From: Paraburkholderia phytofirmans PsJN
GTDB lineage: Bacteria; Pseudomonadota; Gammaproteobacteria; Burkholderiales; Burkholderiaceae
DNA length: 64,000 nucleotides
Direction: 5' to 3'
NCBI RefSeq assembly: GCF_000020125.1
Contig: NC_010681.1
Location: 1,736,001 to 1,800,000, forward strand
Shown piece by piece: positions 63,260-64,000 of the stretch. Below the pieces are notes generated by a model. That model did not search any database. It saw nothing but the letters and a program-made list of their open reading frames with translations, and was not told where the DNA came from. The translations under genes and the position numbers were made by a program. How positions within the stretch are numbered: the stretch's first letter is position 1; each line of letters starts with the position of its first letter.

Positions 63260-63808
63260 GGAAAATTCGCCGATATGCGAGTTCCGAGCGGCCTCGATGG
63301 TACGCAAGGAGCGCTTCGGCTCGAATATTTGATGATCGGGACCGGCGTTGCCAGGAGCATCGATGGGTCGCCGGAGCGCTTGCAATTCTCCGCGAATGGT
63401 GACTGGACCTCTGGATTCAGCCCTCCGTCCGACGATGTCGCCGCTCCTCCCAGTACACGTAACGACTTCCATTGTCGTGTGCGTCGAGTATCTTTTGCCG
63501 CTCGGCTGCTTTCTCCGGCGTCCCGATGGTAAAGACCATCGCGCGATCAAAGCCGTCGCTGTGTCGGCGCCGGTCTTGATCGCGCGTGATTGTGCGAACC
63601 CGTGCAGGGGTTCGTCCGAGGTTTGTGGTGGATCTGGAAGCGAACGGACGCTAGCGTCGGCCAGCACTTGCAACGGTCAGCGCTTGTCGGCGGGATCGCG
63701 TTTATAGCCGGTCAGCATCGCGCGGATCAGGTTGTCGCGTGTCCAGATGCTCATGGCGAGGCGGAAGCGCCAGCGCACACGTTCCGAGCGCTTCAGCTCG
63801 CCGCGACT
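63260..63808. other. 549-bp region between LprI-like gene and crcB, no clear gene
   Basis: Frames here are mutually overlapping and arginine-rich. The minus-strand frame after the crcB stop (63686-63808) stays open to a stop and includes a peptide beginning SIWTRDNLIRAML, without a ribosome-binding site; not called as a gene. No repeat seen. Confidence 0.45.
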
Positions 63809-64000
63809 TCAGCGCGATAGCAGCGACACCGTCGCGATGCCCAGCATGGTCATCAGAAGCGAGGCGCCTACGTGAATCACGATTTCGCCCGCCGCCCAGC
63901 CGAGCCGGCCGTCCTGCAGGCGCTGCACCACTTCCGCTGAAAACGTCGAGAAAGTCGACAGGCCGCCCATCAGACCGGTAATGACGAAGAGCCGCCATTC
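63809..64000 (-). CDS. crcB: fluoride ion channel CrcB, 5' part outside window
   Basis: The minus-strand frame entering from the right edge gives 63 residues: [24 protein letters not shown], with the Fluc/CrcB signature GxxGGxTTFSTF pattern, then [30 protein letters not shown] before TGA. CrcB forms a dimeric channel that expels fluoride across the inner membrane. The start lies beyond 64000. It would be missed by simple ATG-based calling because the window ends inside the gene. Confidence 0.9.

Noticed and set aside
63686..63808. In-frame continuation after the crcB stop, containing a peptide SIWTRDNLIRAML...
   Set aside because: No ribosome-binding site, no homology recognised; stop-codon read-through would be needed. 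Not enough to call a gene or recoding event.
1..64000. CRISPR arrays, rRNA genes, phage integration sites
   Set aside because: No regularly spaced repeat arrays, rRNA sequence or attL/attR-type long repeats were seen; repeats found are IS ends and short dyads only.

Overview
The window reads as chromosome of a betaproteobacterium of the Burkholderia/Paraburkholderia group. It is dense and GC-rich, with many GTG/TTG starts and 4-bp gene overlaps. Gene content points the same way: the arginine succinyltransferase pathway with paired aruF/aruG subunits, a catRBC/catA-benABCD benzoate block, many LysR regulators and a tripartite MdtABC-type efflux operon. I cannot name the species from sequence alone.

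Layout. 0-8.6 kb: a hydrolase cut by the left edge, then genes that look like organosulfur oxidation (two flavin luciferase-like monooxygenases, a class II aldolase-like protein, a cysteine-dioxygenase-like cupin overlapping a four-domain rhodanese, a LysR regulator and an SsuA-like binding protein). 9.1-10.7 kb: a BamE-like lipoprotein and a patatin-like lipase. 10.9-24.4 kb: basic amino-acid uptake and arginine catabolism (hisQ-hisM-hisP, argR, astC-aruF-aruG-astD-astB-astE, and a detached periplasmic binding protein at 23.6 kb), interrupted by a GST/LysR pair. 25.5-32.1 kb: four c-di-GMP-type or HDOD signalling genes, two paralogous EAL-HDOD proteins bracketing an HDOD protein and a PAS-GGDEF-EAL protein. 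32.3-33.4 kb: an exported peroxiredoxin and a small membrane protein. 33.8-35.1 kb: an intact IS256-family element with inverted repeats and an 8-bp target duplication. 35.2-44.3 kb: an RND efflux operon and an IclR regulator.

44.4-49.8 kb is an accessory segment. It holds a probable structured small RNA with a strong terminator, a complete IS3-family element, remnants of a second IS3-type element joined to a response-regulator fragment, then a compact same-strand set: a photoactive-yellow-protein-like PAS protein, a PAS-PAS-GGDEF diguanylate cyclase (overlapping by 4 bp) and a stand-alone EAL phosphodiesterase. An IS5-type transposase fragment follows. The chromophore cysteine and two chromophore-contact residues of PYP are kept, so this looks like a light- or ligand-responsive c-di-GMP writer/eraser module. 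It is the most interesting system in the window.

49.8-59.4 kb: catechol ortho-cleavage and benzoate oxidation. catC, catB and catR are on the minus strand; catA and benABCD run divergently on the plus strand. BenM/CatM-type ATAC-N7-GTAT operators lie in front of catB and in the catR-catA interval. A fused CoA-transferase with a C-terminal extension follows. 59.4-64 kb: sparse small hypothetical genes, a possible sigma-54 promoter, an LprI-like exported protein, and the 3' end of crcB at the right edge.

Starts were chosen by ribosome-binding sites and family conservation. No database search was possible; all family names come from recognised motifs and overall sequence pattern.
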